From Mactra quadrangularis (taxonomy: Eukaryota; Mollusca; Bivalvia; Venerida; Mactridae): a DNA stretch of 64,000 nucleotides. Every line of letters starts with the position of its first letter. Within the stretch, counting starts at the first letter, position 1. Location of the stretch: contig CM046304.1 in the NCBI GenBank assembly GCA_025267735.1, positions 6,014,001 to 6,078,000 on the forward strand, written 5' to 3'. Positions 24,720 through 37,277 of this stretch are shown here, piece after piece. The position numbers and the translations under genes were made by a program. The notes under the pieces were generated by a model. It did no database searches and was not told where the DNA came from. It was given only the letters and a program-made list of their open reading frames with translations.

Positions 24720-26165
24720 CTCATATATAGTTTATAGTAGTTTTAGTATTTACTTATAAATCACCATACCATAGATTCAAATGTGAAATATTTAAAGATG
24801 TGTGAAAATGTCAATTATCAATTATGTTCTAAACGTGACCTCAGAGGGACAATAGGATAGTCACAATAGAAGATTTCCTGTGAGTTATAAATCAATTAAA
24901 GTTTCACTTTCCATTGGGATAGGTTTAATATTCATGTCTATACATGATTCATAATTAGTCAGTCATAATTAAAGCCTTGAAAATTTTAAAATCTTTTGAT
25001 GTTCTATCCTTAAAATGAATTTACTTATTTGGAAATACATGTGTATGTTGCATGACTAAAACCATCGTTTGTGTTGATCTCAGTCAAATTAATGGTAAAT
25101 AAAAAAAATAAAAAAGTAAAATCAAAGTATATATAAAAAAAATTAAAATCAAAGCGCTAAAAGCACTGAACAAACAATTTATTAAAAGTGGGGAACAGAG
25201 CCGAGGACAAACAATGTAGTAGAATGATCAGGGAGTGGATTTTCTAAATACATGTAGTAATATCGATCAAAGTTAAATATACATTTATAAATAACATTAT
25301 CATCGAAAGGTATACTCTTATTAAAATTTCCACAAACTAGTTTCCTAATATTGGTATCACAATGTTAAATTCGCCTTCGAGGAGTTTGGTCATAAAAATA
25401 TGTCATTCAGCCTTTCTCTCGCCATCTCCTTTGTAGCAATAAGGACAGTTGTCATTCATTGGCGAGATTATGTGCTTATGACTAGGTTTAAGCTTGGGTT
25501 CAGAGTTGTATACCTACATAAAGACCGTCAGGTGTATGACTGACCACCTCAATATGATTGAAGATATATTCAAACGTCCGTAAAACGCCTTACACTGTAT
25601 TGTTAGGGTAAATTATTAAAATATAATGATTCATTTCCTTTCTAAATAGAAACTTACATGTCAAGGTCAAATTTGAATGGTCAAACCTAAAGTTTAAATT
25701 TTTATGAATGAGATTTACAAGTACATCGGACTTAAACACTTGTAACAGCTAGGTCATAGTCTTTATTTTTTATATTGAATAAACAATAGTCCACATCTTA
25801 TTAACACTTTGATTTAAAGTGTCAATTTCTGGGTAAAATATATTGTTTCCTACGAATACTCGACAATCAACTTATTTTCACTGTTTTAGCCCTCTTCACT
25901 CATATGGGAAAGTAGTTGAATATTCAACAAGTGTTGCATAAGTCTGATCTCCATTTTCTCCGTCCTTGACGAGTAGTTGATGTTATTTTTGCAAACTATA
26001 CCATTTTTATGGTCTCGCTATACTTTATACACAGTTGATACACCGTAATTTATAATTTTTGCCAAAAAATTGCTACTCAAAGTTTTCTAAATCTTTTTTT
26101 GGACGGTGTTCTATCATGATATCGAACAGAGTTAAACATCTCTAGTTTCAGCAGTATGTATTGAC
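24720..26165. other. Intergenic DNA, nothing recognised
   Basis: This is AT-rich, with a phrase AATCAAAGCGCTAAAAGCACTGAA near 25147 that also occurs near 7705, hinting at another low-copy repeat. No supported coding. Confidence 0.45.
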
Positions 26166-26169
26166 TTTT

Positions 26170-26252
26170 ATGAACAAGACCGAGTCAATCCGATCAAAAA
26201 ATACTACAAAATCTCATGCGGATTACTTGCACGATATCGTTAAAATCTAATA
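26170..26252 (+). repeat. Dispersed repeat H, copy 2
   Basis: It carries ATGAACAAGACCGAG, AAAATCTCATGCGGATTAC and CGATATCGTTA, matching the minus strand of 18888-18990 over about 75 bases. Confidence 0.55.
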
Positions 26253-26683
26253 ATGAAATTATTGTCCACCCGTCCGTCCGCGCAATATGACTCACTTTTT
26301 GCACAGATCTATATTACCAATCGACGTTCAAATCAATTATACGGACATATACATGTACGAACATGTACAATGACTTCCGTTTCTTGGAAAAATGAAATGT
26401 CGAGAAAAACTGGCATGCTTCAAGTAATTTTACTATAAGTATATTATTATTCATGCCGCATATTCCGAATATCAAAACATTGCGTGTAGAAAAATCGACA
26501 TTCAACCGTGGTTTGAATCGTATGTTAAAAAACTAATTAATGACCATTTTTGGATTTTGCCAAAAGTCTCGTTGTTTCATTAACTCATTAATAAATGTGA
26601 ATCGATGAAACCTAAAAGGAGTATTTTGTCCAGGGACTTTGTTGTGTTCTGAACATCGAAACAGGACATTTGAAGAGGTTGAA

Positions 26684-26763
26684 GATGGCGGATGTACGAC
26701 CGATATCCGATGCATTTCTACTGATGTATTTGTATTCAAGGAATTTTAGTGAATTCAGTAAAA
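26684..26763 (+). other. Possible orphan first exon or promoter remnant
   Basis: AAGATGGCGGATG at 26681 matches a YY1-type initiator around a start codon. The frame from the ATG reads MADVRPISDAFLLMYLYSR and stops after about 26 codons unless a weak donor (TTCA|GTAAAA) is used. No following exon was recognised on + for the next 15 kb. It may be a dead retro-copied 5' end, a short ORF, or chance. Confidence 0.2.
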
Positions 26764-26865
26764 GTATGGGGACACATTGATGTTCAAATATGATAACACT
26801 ATTCGTGGTATCTATAAGGTATTGAACTTATGGCAACTATCAAGCTAAAGATCGTTTAAATTGAT

Positions 26866-27100
26866 AACTTCGGCGCTTTGATTTCGCGGTGTTTCATATT
26901 TCGCGTTTTCTGCGGGCTTCTCCGGGGTTTAAATTTCGCTGGGTTTATAATTCGTGCATTTGATTTATATTCCTTCTTTACTATTATAATCTGTTTTGAT
27001 AAAGATACATGCATATTCGTGGGGTTTAGAATTCGCGCTATCGTTGTCGACTGTGAATTGTGGCGAAAATTGAACTCCCGCTAAAATTACCCGCTAAACA
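26866..27100. repeat. Decayed inverted-repeat element rich in TTCGCG
   Basis: ATTTCGCGGTG, ATTTCGCGTTTT, AATTTCGCTGGG and AATTCGCGC recur, and the right end shows GTGGCGAAAATTGAACTCCCG, the partly complementary strand. This resembles a decayed DNA transposon. Open frames here are incidental. Confidence 0.35.
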
Positions 27101-27304
27101 ATTTTTCAATCACTTCATCGCGTTCATTGAAAGATGGGGCTTGTTATTACTTTAAACTCTCGAAACTCGTAATATCTCACATATCGAATCTTTGCATCTT
27201 TCAAGTCCTTAGTTTCTACTCGTAAAGTATGATTGCATCTTGCGATAAAAATTGGTTTGGTGGGTGTACTTGAGATCACAATAACGCTGTCCGTATTTTG
27301 TTTC

Positions 27305-27680
27305 ATATTTAGCTCATGTGATCAGGCCTAGTGTGAGCTTTTAGGATCCTTGAATGTCCGGCGTCCATCATCCGTCCACATTTGTTTGTGAACACCATAG
27401 TGATCGCATTTTTGTCTTATTATCATCAAACTTTGTAAGGCTAATTGTCTTCTAATTGCTTGAATGAGTTCCAACATTGGTCTTCTCGGTCGAACAACTA
27501 GGTCACAGGAGCTAAAAATTGAAGGGGACAAAATGTTAACACTCTAGTAGCTACGGTTTTGATCTAAATATCCGGAAAAGTGGTCTGAAAGGTTGTTTTG
27601 ATAATTTCCATGTCAAGTTTGAATATGGATCACTGGTTTCTCTATGAAAACCACATTGGTTATGGCAATTTTACATAATA
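27305..27680 (+). repeat. Dispersed repeat F, copy 2
   Basis: It shares with 23598-24012 the GTGAGCTTT..GGATC start, the CGTCCATCATCCGTCCACAT block, ATCATCAAACTTTGT, and AACTAGGTCACAGGAGC. The two copies are about 3.7 kb apart in the same orientation. Confidence 0.7.
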
Positions 27681-28254
27681 CATTTTTTGACGAACAGAAC
27701 AGAAAATATTCTTTATTATAATGAACACAGGTTACATTTATATAAAGTTACAACATTTGTGATAATTGTTAATGGTTAATTTCAAGTCATATAAATGCTT
27801 AAACTGATGGTTCAGTAGCAGTGAAATTGTACTATAATTGTTGTTGAATTAATTTCTTTATAATCTAACTAAGAAAACTTCTTGTCGAGATGCATGTTTA
27901 GTGTTATTAAGATACCAGAGGCGCATATATTAACCCCATTGATTTAAATAACATTTAACGAAACACATAAACTGTTATTTATCTCAACTTCATACTCATT
28001 ACCATTGCTTCATATAGTTTCTTTAAATCATTGACATAAGCATTACTCATGGTTTAGTCTCACTTTTTGTGTTCGCATCTTTTTGAATCTCTTCAGATTT
28101 TAAACAATTTGGTAGACTCAAGAATTCAATGTTATGTTTTCTCTTTTTTATGTACATAGTTTTATCAAGGTCGGAAAATGCAATATAATATCGTGTGCAA
28201 GTGTTTTGAGGAACTCAATCTGTATGAATGTATTTGTTTGTATAATTTCTGTTT

Positions 28255-28612
28255 TTGATACCATTTTTTGTTTCATTTTTCTACCATTTTAATACGCTTT
28301 TCTGGTACTATTTGATACCTATTTAATACCATTTTGATACCTTTTTAGTACTATTTTGATTTTTTATACAATTTTAGTACCATTTTGGTACGATTTTGGT
28401 AACTTTCTGAAACCATTTTTGGTACTTATTTATACAATTAAAGTTCCATTTTGGTAACTTTCTGAAACCATTTTTGGTACTTATTTATACCATTTAAGTA
28501 CCATTTTGGACCATTTTAATACCATTTAGGTACTTTTTGATACCATTTTGATACAAATTTGATACCTTTTGCTACTATTTTGGTACCATTGGTACCATTT
28601 CATCCCTTTAAT
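28255..28612 (+). repeat. Degenerate ~12-bp tandem repeat
   Basis: About 350 bases are made of variants of TACCATTTTGG / TACCATTTTGA. A longer block (AACTTTCTGAAACC with TTTTTGGTACTTATT) is duplicated near 28400 and 28455, so a higher-order copy arose within the array. Confidence 0.85.
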
Positions 28613-29033
28613 GCAAAATACTATTATCTTATATTAACATTAAAATCAATATGTAACCTTTTTGCACTAAGGGGATGAAAACATTGTACATAAAGATTAA
28701 ACTGCCGTCGGATTATACCGACGCTCAGCCTAGACATGTTTTAATTATATTGTTAAAATATTCTAATATTCTGTATATACTGTGTAATTAAATATTTGTT
28801 GATTTTTTGGAAAATTCTATTTGTTATGATTTTTATCTAATAAAATTATAAAAATACTAAAACTGTCGTTGAGTTGTCAAGTCGAATTTATTGATCCTTA
28901 GGTAAGAGTGACTTCATAAGGGGACAATGGATGTTGTTAATTAAAAAATGAATTGGTTTACAACCTACTCATTGGATCAAGATTACATGCTTGGCGTTTC
29001 CTTCTCATGTAAGATTACAGCAGGGGCGGATCC

Positions 29034-29289
29034 TTGATTTTTTGCTAGGCTGGTCCAAACTTTTTCTAGGGGATGGGTCCAAACTTTCGAATCGCAACCA
29101 CACTATACACTTTCAGAAGAATAATCCAACATATTAATAATAAAAGCTACATAATCATAAAATCTGTGTTAAGCACCGAGAAAAACTGCTTCATGCTATA
29201 GTCAAGAAATACACTTATGGACAGGTACATTTTGGAAATTCCAGGGGGAGTCCAGACCCCCCTGATCCCCCCCGCTAGATCCGCCTATG
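29034..29289. mobile_element. hAT-like MITE with GGCGGATCC ends, copy 1
   Basis: Starts CAGGGGCGGATCC and ends GATCCGCCTATG, an inverted repeat. Next to each end are G- or C-rich runs (GGGGGAGTCCAGACCCCCC). Non-coding inside. Copies lie at 30277-30545 and 51388-51646 (reverse), and a nearly empty remnant is at 36606-36655. The hAT assignment rests on the terminal CAGGGGCGGAT motif; no clear target duplication was found. Confidence 0.65.
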
Positions 29290-29694
29290 TACATTGTAGG
29301 GAAGACACCTAAAATTTATTGAATAATGAAGACGGATATGATCGTCGGCCACTTGATGACAATATCATACATGCCGTACTGTAGCTCTGAAAAGTTAATG
29401 AAAAAACGACATTGTATAGTAAAAATATTTTTTTACTTTGTTTCGAGATTTATTAAATCTAGCAGATAAAATAAACACAGCATGTAGTTGATACTTTATT
29501 AACACGCACATTGTCCTTAGTCAGTGCAAAATGGACTTTCATCTCATTTAATTAATTTTAAAAAATGTATAAATCCAGTTCCGTTATATATAAAGCTAAG
29601 TTACTCATAGCTATAAATCGTGTATATTTAACAAGAAAAGGCAAAGCTTTTACTATAAACTACATGCATTAGTTGTTTTATCTCTTTCCACGGT

Positions 29695-29905
29695 CTGTGG
29701 AGTAGTCGAAAACGTGCAGGATTTTGAACCTGGTGTCTGAAAGGTATCGATTGCATGAATATTTCACAATAATGTCAATAATTTCAGTGATAATATTTTA
29801 ATGCATAGAAAGGTACATGGAGCAATTGTCGGCCTTGTGGAAGGGTACGTGTGTGCTGCTTACAGCGTAGGTAAAAAAACTACTTTAGATTAGCTGGTTG
29901 TCGAA
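29695..29905 (+). repeat. Diverged SINE, family A-like
   Basis: Body blocks CACAATAATGTCAA, GGCCTTGTGGAAGGGTACGTG and GTCGAATAAAG follow the family A order, but the tRNA head is eroded and lacks a good B box. Confidence 0.45.
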
Positions 29906-30276
29906 TAAAGACCATGATGTGTGCTAATAATAATACACAAACTAAACAAAAGCGAATCTAGCCTCATTTAAAAAGTAACAAACAACATGAATTGTAGGTT
30001 TTACCTTGACTTTCAATGAACTAGATTCGATCACGTGATTAAGTTATTACAATTCATAAAAATGCAATTGTATAGTGGCTATTTTAACGACGCAAAATAA
30101 GAAATTTCAAGTGTTAATTTTTATTGGACACAGACTCTTCTGTCAAGATTTTATTTCATGAAACAATGAAGTCAATATGAAGGACAAATGGTTTATACGT
30201 GTCAGCTATAAAAACTACACTCTCAGCAAAACAGTTCAACTTAGCTCATGGAACAATAAGATATATATACTTTTCA

Positions 30277-30545
30277 GGGGAGGATCCAGAATTTTTTCTA
30301 GGGGGGGTCCGAACTTTTTCTAAGGGGGGAGGGTCCGAACTTCCGAACCACAACCACATTATACACATTTTGCAGAATAATGCAGCATATTAATAATAAA
30401 AACTACATAACCATTAAATCTATGTTAAGCACTGAGAAAAAAATGCTCTGTGCTACTTAAAAATGACTTACTATCAAGAAATACACTAATGGACAGGTAC
30501 ACTTTGGAAATTCTAGGGGGGTCCGGACCCCCTGTCCCCAGCTAT
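30277..30545. mobile_element. hAT-like MITE with GGCGGATCC ends, copy 2
   Basis: Starts CAGGGGAGGATCCAG and shares the internal AACCACA..TATACAC, ATATTAATAATAAAAACTACATAA and ATACACTAATGGACAGGTAC blocks with copy 1 at 29034. The right terminus is eroded near GTCCGGACCCCC. The two copies lie 1 kb apart in the same direction. Confidence 0.65.
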
Positions 30546-30662
30546 ATACGGAAATCGTATATAGCGTCAACTTTCCCTCGTAGAGAAACTATTATTGAAT
30601 AAAAATAAAAAGGTCTTTAGAATTGATCAAATGCTTTATTTAAATAATTGATTAATTTAAAT

Positions 30663-30800
30663 AGTATCACTGGATAGCCAACTCCGCGCTGGTTCAAATT
30701 CCATCTAAACCCTACATCATTGTTTCCTTGAGCAAGAAACTGTACTGGGTCAATACTGGGGCACCAGGTAGCGGACTCCAAAGTGATTAATCTAAGTTTT
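30663..30800 (+). repeat. tRNA-headed SINE, family D, copy 2
   Basis: ACTGGATAGCCAACTCCGCGC, TTCAAATTCCATC, CCTTGAGCAAGAAACTG and GTGATTAATCTAAG match the family D copy at 12673-12832. The 5' tRNA-like part is truncated. Confidence 0.65.
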
Positions 30801-30936
30801 TAGTATTTGTTTCACAATCGAGCAAAAAATAAATTGGCAAGATTTATTTCAAATACAAATGTAAATCAACTCATACCCACACATTGTGTAAAATTTACAA
30901 TAAATTATATTTCTATAAATTATCTTTACCTATTTG

Positions 30937-31085
30937 CCAGTGTCGGCGCAACAGTAGGCAACGTCCAGGCTTTTGAATCTAGAGTCACAAAGTGGTGCCA
31001 TGTTCGAGCCTCTATCGCTCTGGTTAATTCTTTTCATAAAAAATCGACAATAATGTTGGTTTCCCCTGTTTAATAAAGGTACATG
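30937..31085 (+). repeat. Diverged SINE fragment, family A-like
   Basis: GCGCAACAGTAGGCAACG resembles a decayed A box, and TCGACAATAATGTTGG resembles the family A body. Truncated on the 3' side. Confidence 0.4.
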
Positions 31086-31136
31086 TATATAAAATTCATG
31101 TGTAAACTATTCTTACTTTTTAATGTAAGTGTATAT

Positions 31137-31440
31137 ATGCTGGCATTTGGAATCTCCTGTGCCGAAGGGGTGTGGGTTCGAATCCCACCTGGAGAGGTTA
31201 TATCCTTCCTTGAAAATTTAACAATAATGTCCATTATCGATTAGATAATATGGAGAAGTTTCTGGCTTTGTGGAATGGTTATAGACAAGGGTCCAGGAAA
31301 GCTAGGTTAGGTGGACGCCGTAAAATTACCTAAAATTGTGTTGACACGGCGTTAAACCTAGAATTTAGAAAAATAAATAAATGCTGGCTGTCTCGTGGAA
31401 GGGTAGGTGAGTCACGATTATATACTTGTAAAGGTGCATA
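31137..31440 (+). repeat. SINE family A, 5'-truncated copy plus tail fragment
   Basis: It keeps the B box GGGTTCGAATCCCACC, the body and the tail ACACGGCGTTAAACC. An extra piece from 31383 (CTCGTGGAAGGGTAGGTGAG) repeats an internal block, so two insertions or a partial duplication are merged here. Confidence 0.75.
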
Positions 31441-31837
31441 AAAACTAGGAGAAAATATTCTGAACTTGTGCGGTTTTCTTTATACACACATATATAAAAA
31501 AGTTCGAAAAAATGACAAACTTTAAATTGCACAATACTTTTTTTTATTTTTTCGGTTTCGTACGAAACTCTTCCATGTATACAATAAAAGAAACATATAA
31601 TTGAAACTGCGACCTAGAGATAATATCCAGTCCAATAACAAACAAGATTAAGTCAATGGAAATTATCGTTATAATAGACGTGTAAAAGACGATTGCGTGA
31701 CCGGTACGTGATCATGTGAGAATCACATGACCGATTTAGGAAGTGAAATAGATTTTAGTCTTTATATGATCTTATATTAATTTAACAACATTTATTTACC
31801 TTATGTAAACTGAGAAAATAAAAGAATTGTTCTGTTC

Positions 31838-31860
31838 TGTTCTGTTCTGTCTGTAGTTAA
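31838..31860 (+). repeat. (TGTTC)n microsatellite
   Basis: This is a short pure pentanucleotide run of about four units. Confidence 0.85.
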
Positions 31861-31989
31861 TCAGATATATGCTTTTAATATGAATAAACAAGGTGTGATA
31901 ATTGACATTCTATAACTTGTTCTTGCATTGATTGAGGTGTTACTAGTTTACCCTTGAAAGTATTATTAATTTAATTTATGCTACAGAAA

Positions 31990-32222
31990 CGTCTTGGTCA
32001 TATTGCTGCGAACAGTCGACCTACTCACAGTCCTTAGATTTGTATGAATCTATGAGCTTGAAGCTTTTAAGTAGTAATCAGCAATATATCTCCCACTACC
32101 AAATGCACAAGTAAGTAGCAGAAAATATCAAACTTAGCGAAGGTTGGTTGGTAACCAGCAAAATCGAACCCATGACCATCGTATTCGTAGTCCAAACGAC
32201 TAAGGTTACCGGTCGGGTGAAC
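31990..32222 (-). repeat. Diverged tRNA-headed SINE
   Basis: On the minus strand CCGACCGGTAACCTTAGTCG resembles a tRNA head with a GGGTTCGAT B box. GAGTAGGTCGACTG near the far end resembles the family C body. Strongly decayed. Confidence 0.45.
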
Positions 32223-32299
32223 TGATAAATAAATTAAAACAGAACAATGTCATCTTAAAATTTATCATCGTAAAAGTTGTAATCATTGAAATAAATAAC

Positions 32300-32600
32300 C
32301 CCACCCCATCATCATCATCATCACTTTTGTAATCAATATTATAAAATAGCATCATATAGTCATCATGGATGCAATTTTATTATAGAAATCATCATCGTAA
32401 CTGTCGCAGTCATTATAGGTTAATACATATTATCAATATTGTCATTATCGTCATCATCACCTTCAACATCATTATTTTTATCATCATCATAAACAATGTT
32501 ATCATCATAATAAATTGATCTAAGTGATCATAGTCGAGAATAAAAGTGCACATGTGTATTGAGTGACCCAGACTTACCTTGGATGGTATGAATTGAGTGC
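32300..32600 (+). repeat. Interrupted ATC/CAT microsatellite region
   Basis: (CAT)n runs occur at about 32308 and repeatedly between 32385 and 32510, separated by AT-rich spacers. The minus-strand poly-Met/Ile frame is a by-product. Confidence 0.75.
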
Positions 32601-32609
32601 CCACATAAG

Positions 32610-34000
32610 TTTATATAGTGTATGCATCGCAAGTAAAATATAATTTTGTCTGTTACCCTAAGACGCAGAATTCATGATAATTAGAAGATAGACACTTCCT
32701 CTTTGATCGAAATCATCATGGATATCACATATCTTATTGCTTTGTCATTGTTTTAATACACGGCTCAACTTGATACATTTTAAAATAGTTTTAAACAATG
32801 GAACTAAGGAACATGTTCTCCATATTCTTAAATAGAAACTTTGTCTATGTAACACAATTTGATGAACTGATAAACTTCATCAACAATTACTGATAACTTG
32901 ATACATTAGTTCAAGTGTCGGCCATATTGTCTTTTTGGTATTTAAAATGAGACTGGGTGAATAGAACGGCCTTGACCTTTGAAATAAATGTTTATGTTTT
33001 TTTTTTGGTTATTTAAGAAAATGTTTATAAATGTAAATAAAAAATATTGAAATAGTTGAATAGCGATTTTTTGTATAAATTAGCACACACCACATAATAA
33101 GAGAAATTAAATATTTCCTTATTTGGAGTAATTTCGTCGAACAGATTATTTCGGCATGTGAGGAGTCGGAACAATCGAGATGTTTTATTCTTTAATTTGT
33201 AAACCGGACTTTTATAGTTATTTAAATTTACGTATTTAAATTGACAAGCAGTCGTTGAATATGGTGATTACCATTATCCTCTACCATTCTAAACTGTGCC
33301 TACTTCACCTTTCGATATGGAAAGATGTGATGATTTTCATTGAAGGCCAAAGCCTTTGAAAACAAAGGAGGCCGGCACGGTTCCCAGTTAAAAAATACTA
33401 ATAGGATACATACAACTTGTTGAAGGTATATTTCTCCAAAAAAGTGCATTTTACCCAAGTTCAATTAATGACCAGTTTTTCAGTATAAATTATTTTGTTT
33501 CACACGTATAGACGAGAGCTTTGCTGTTTCGAATGACACCATGCAATATCTTTTGCATACGCCGAATTATAAATTCGTTGAATAATTTCAAACTGGTAGA
33601 CCAATTAAATTTGACGGCCGATTTCAAACACAACAATGAACACACAATTTTGTTTACTTTGCACAAAAGTAGCAAAATCAACATGCACTATTTGCAGCAA
33701 ATCACATACAATTTCGACAGCCATTTGTATAAGGCACACTACAATTAAATTGTACTTTTATGTAGTGATGCTACAATGAGGTCAAAAGATTTGATATAAG
33801 TATGCAAATATAATACAATTTTATGCTGTCTATGCATTTATTGCAACTTTTTAAAGGACATGAAAGTCATTGCTTACAAGCCTAATATATGATTAAGCAT
33901 GACTGTCAAGAGACTAGGTGTTGTTGTTGTGCCTGGCACCACGGCCGGAATTTAAAAATAAATGATGCAGTAAAGTTTCTCAATAAATATTCTTTTATGT
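32610..34000. other. Intergenic DNA, nothing recognised
   Basis: No coding, SINE or inverted-repeat element could be supported; overlapping short frames near 33490-33750 are on opposite strands and low complexity. Confidence 0.45.
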
Positions 34001-34005
34001 ACGTT

Positions 34006-34281
34006 CACCGACTTTACTGGTATTACCGCTGATTATTGGGCTACTGGTATCTATCTATCAATCTCCCTGGGGAGTATTTTTACTCCGCTTATTAGTGCAG
34101 CCGAAAAATTGGCGCAACGGAATTATACCATCCACGCAGGTACCCATTTACACCTGAGTGGAGTGAAGCAATAGCAGGTAAATTTCTTGCTCAAAGAAAT
34201 TAGCAGTGTCCCTAGTGGGATTCGAACCCAGGACCGCTCGATCCCTGAGCGCGCATCCTACCACGTACTGAACTACTGCTC
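34006..34281 (-). repeat. tRNA-headed SINE, family B, copy 2
   Basis: This is a reverse-complement copy of 11595-11873 over its whole length: head with GGGTTCGAATCCC, GGTGTAAATGGGTACC, GCACTAATAAGCGGAG, tail GTCGGTGAAC. The A-box region shows an insertion (CAGTACGTGG). Confidence 0.85.
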
Positions 34282-35284
34282 CTACAGACCGTCTTGGTAT
34301 TAATTGCAAACCCGTGCGGTTTGTTCTCGATATTCACGTTCCAGGTGTTTCAAGGGCATCGCTTTCTATCTATCCTATTTATGGAGTTTTTAAAACTTTA
34401 AATGAAATGTGTAATACAAAAACCTTTTACAATTACTCATGTAAGAAAATTTGGGAGCAATAGAGATTCCACAAGTAGTGCATTCTTCACTGAACAGCAT
34501 CAATTCAATCTACATTTAAAAAATATATTCTCAAGATGTGCAATTTTGTGTAACTTTACCAGTAAAGTCAAAGTCCAGATGCATCATAGACAATACATAG
34601 ATTATATACATGTATAAAGTATACATGTATTTTGTCTTCGGTTGATCGGAACTGCGCCAATCGCCTTTGAGTGATGCTTTTGTCTTACAAAACGGTTCGA
34701 TATTCAGGTAGCCAGATTGCAAAGAATTAACTCCATAGATGTTTCAAATTTCGTTTACATATACTGGGAAGTGACGTGTTATAATTTTAAGAGATATGAT
34801 ATTAATATCATATTATTTTTTAGTAATGTATATAAATCATGATACTTTATACCACCAGTTAACCACGTGGTCGACAGCTGATATTTTTTGGTGATGTTCT
34901 ACTAATGATACTACAAAATGCACTTTCGCTGAAACTGCTGTGCACACTTTTTGCAATGATACATTTACAGTAGGCCTATCTCTTGAAAAGAGCATGTAAC
35001 GTACACATGAATAAGTCGCATTACAAATTTATGGACTGAAAACGAGACATAAATCATCGCCTAGACGATCATGGATTCGATTACTTCAACAAAACGAGCA
35101 ATTACTTGCGACTTTTTTGTTGGTCATGAGACGTAATGTAGTTCAAACATGGCGTCTGAATACATGTACGTGTGTCCGAGAATATTCATAGTAAATGACG
35201 GAGGAGTTCCGAATGAAGTAAAAGAATTGTACTACAAGATACAAGATATTTCATGACCTAAATACATGTAGATATGTTGATTTC

Positions 35285-35358
35285 GCCCTGGAACCAATAC
35301 TAATACTTCTGGTTTTGTAGTCAGAAGCGCTATCGACTCACGCGCTATCCGGGCTGTC
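35285..35358 (-). repeat. tRNA-like SINE head fragment
   Basis: The minus strand reads GATAGCGCGTGAGTCGATAG with GGTTCCAGG near a B-box position. It is isolated and decayed, and its folding does not support a functional tRNA. Confidence 0.35.
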
Positions 35359-36605
35359 TTAATACCTCTCAACATAGGTATGCCCTACCAAACGCATCTA
35401 TAAACTGATTTCAACACTTTTTATGAGTAATACCCACGGCGACCTTTGAACATCAAGCTTTCACTGACATTGAACCGACGCTTGTGTCCGCATGACAACA
35501 GATTGTAAAATAAATAAATTAATCTTAACCTATTAAGCTCATGCGAATGCGACATAAATAATTATGAAGGGCTTACACCTGAAAGTTCACGGAGTTAATG
35601 AAATTTACATTTTAGGTTGTTCCCCTAAAAATAAAATTTATTATAAGTTCTGAAATACTATTTATGCTAAAAATTTAACTTCCACAGGGTGAAATAGGAA
35701 GAGGGAATATATTCTCATATATTTCTTCCGTTTTCTGTTGGAATCAACCAATCAGAGAGCGTAAACGTATCTACCCGTTCATGCAAGTGGCAACAAAAAC
35801 ATAATTTGCATATGAGTGTAGTGCGTCTTTATTTTTTGCAGTAAAATGCCCTTATCTTTTTGAAGAAGATTAATTTCGCATTCAATCTGTCAAACACATA
35901 ATAAATTGATATATCATAGTCGTAGTAGTAGTAAAAAAGATTTATCACCTGTTTTGAAATATTTTAGTTAAATTGCGTAAATTTGTTTAAACGGCAAGGT
36001 CAAGTGCGTTTAGTATTAGTTGTAAGATCGCTGATTGTTCATTTTTTCAACTGCACTTAAGTTCCGCTGTAAAGATAACCTTGGTTATTATAAATTACTG
36101 CCATTTTAAATGAGTTTTAACGGTTCCATGCTCATAGTTTGAGAAGAAAAAGCCCCCACATAGTAAAACCAACTGTTTCGATATTGAGACCATCGACCAA
36201 AATGGTCCTTATAGGGAAACTTGACTAAATATTGCGTGCCTCTGTCAGTCTGTCTGTCTGTCAGTCCGTCAGTTGACTGTTCCATCCGTCGGTCCATCTG
36301 TTTGTCTAATTTTGATGCATGACGAAGCTAACAAGCATAATAGCAGACAAACTATTGTAATAATATTAACTTCCCAGGGTATACGATAAAAGCATCTAGT
36401 TATACAGTCGTTGGATTATGTTAAAATCTTACAAATACTTAGAAGGAATTATCCTTGAATTATTGTATCTTATGTCATTGTATAAGGGTAGTTCCAGTCT
36501 TGTTATTAATTGCGCGCATAGCGTGCGAAAAAATTTGACATTTGTATTTACATATTTTCCTATAAATATCATATTCTGTGATGAAAAAACTTTGCTTTGG
36601 CAATT

Positions 36606-36656
36606 TCAGGGGAGGCGTACGCCGGGTCCGCCCCCGCCTGGATCCGCCTATGATAT
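36606..36656. mobile_element. Internally deleted GGCGGATCC-ended MITE
   Basis: TTCAGGGGAGGCGTACGCCGG and CCTGGATCCGCCTATG are the two termini of the family at 29034 joined with almost nothing between. This is a near-terminal-only derivative of about 50 bases. Confidence 0.5.
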
Positions 36657-37057
36657 TTAACAATTTTCCTTTCAATTAAAACACAGATACAGGCAGGAAT
36701 TTATCAATGCACGTTTCCTAATCTCTTCGTCTTAATTAATTTGCGTTTTGTTATAAAGACACGTGATAATTCAATGAATCCAGGAGCATGCTGGGAAATT
36801 ATCTAATAACCAGTCGTGAAACACTGGGTGTTTCCAAGTCCGTCGTAAGATTGTATTCGCGTCACGTTATAATTATGTTTTATCTCACTCTATTTCGTGG
36901 CATTTTTTTGCACTTAATTACCCATATTTTATCTGTCGATGAGGGACGCTGTGCATCCGTCAAACCCCAGCGACAAAGGTGTCCCCTTGGTGACACTTAT
37001 AAGATATCTTTTGTTAGGGAGCAACACAAAGAATTCATTTGTATAAGTCAACCTACC

Positions 37058-37168
37058 TACCCCACAACAGTTCTAAATTTCTAGATTACCTCGAGGTTCT
37101 GAACGAGTCGAGAGATTGCTTGAAGAACCTTGAGGTAATCTAGAAATTTAGAACCGTTGTGGGGTTGG
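37058..37168. mobile_element. Small palindromic foldback element
   Basis: CCCCACAACAGTTCTAAATT plus CTAGATTACCTCGAGGTTCT pairs almost perfectly with AGAACCTTGAGGTAATCTAG plus AAATTTAGAACCGTTGTGGGG, arms of about 41 bases with a ~22-base loop. RNA from either strand would form a long hairpin. Confidence 0.75.
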
Positions 37169-37277
37169 CAGAACTACCTACCGTAAAAAGATTATTTTGC
37201 GCTGCTTAGACTGCACTAGATCTGATAAAAATCGGTTATGTACATAGAGTATATACATGACTTTGTATGTCATGTAA

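Noticed and set aside
28255..28612. Regulatory array of TACCATTTTGG
   Set aside because: Irregular spacing and steady decay fit a simple-sequence tandem repeat better than selected binding sites.
36788..37084. 98-codon + frame ending in the palindrome
   Set aside because: No domain, no splice signals, and its end lies in the foldback element; likely chance.
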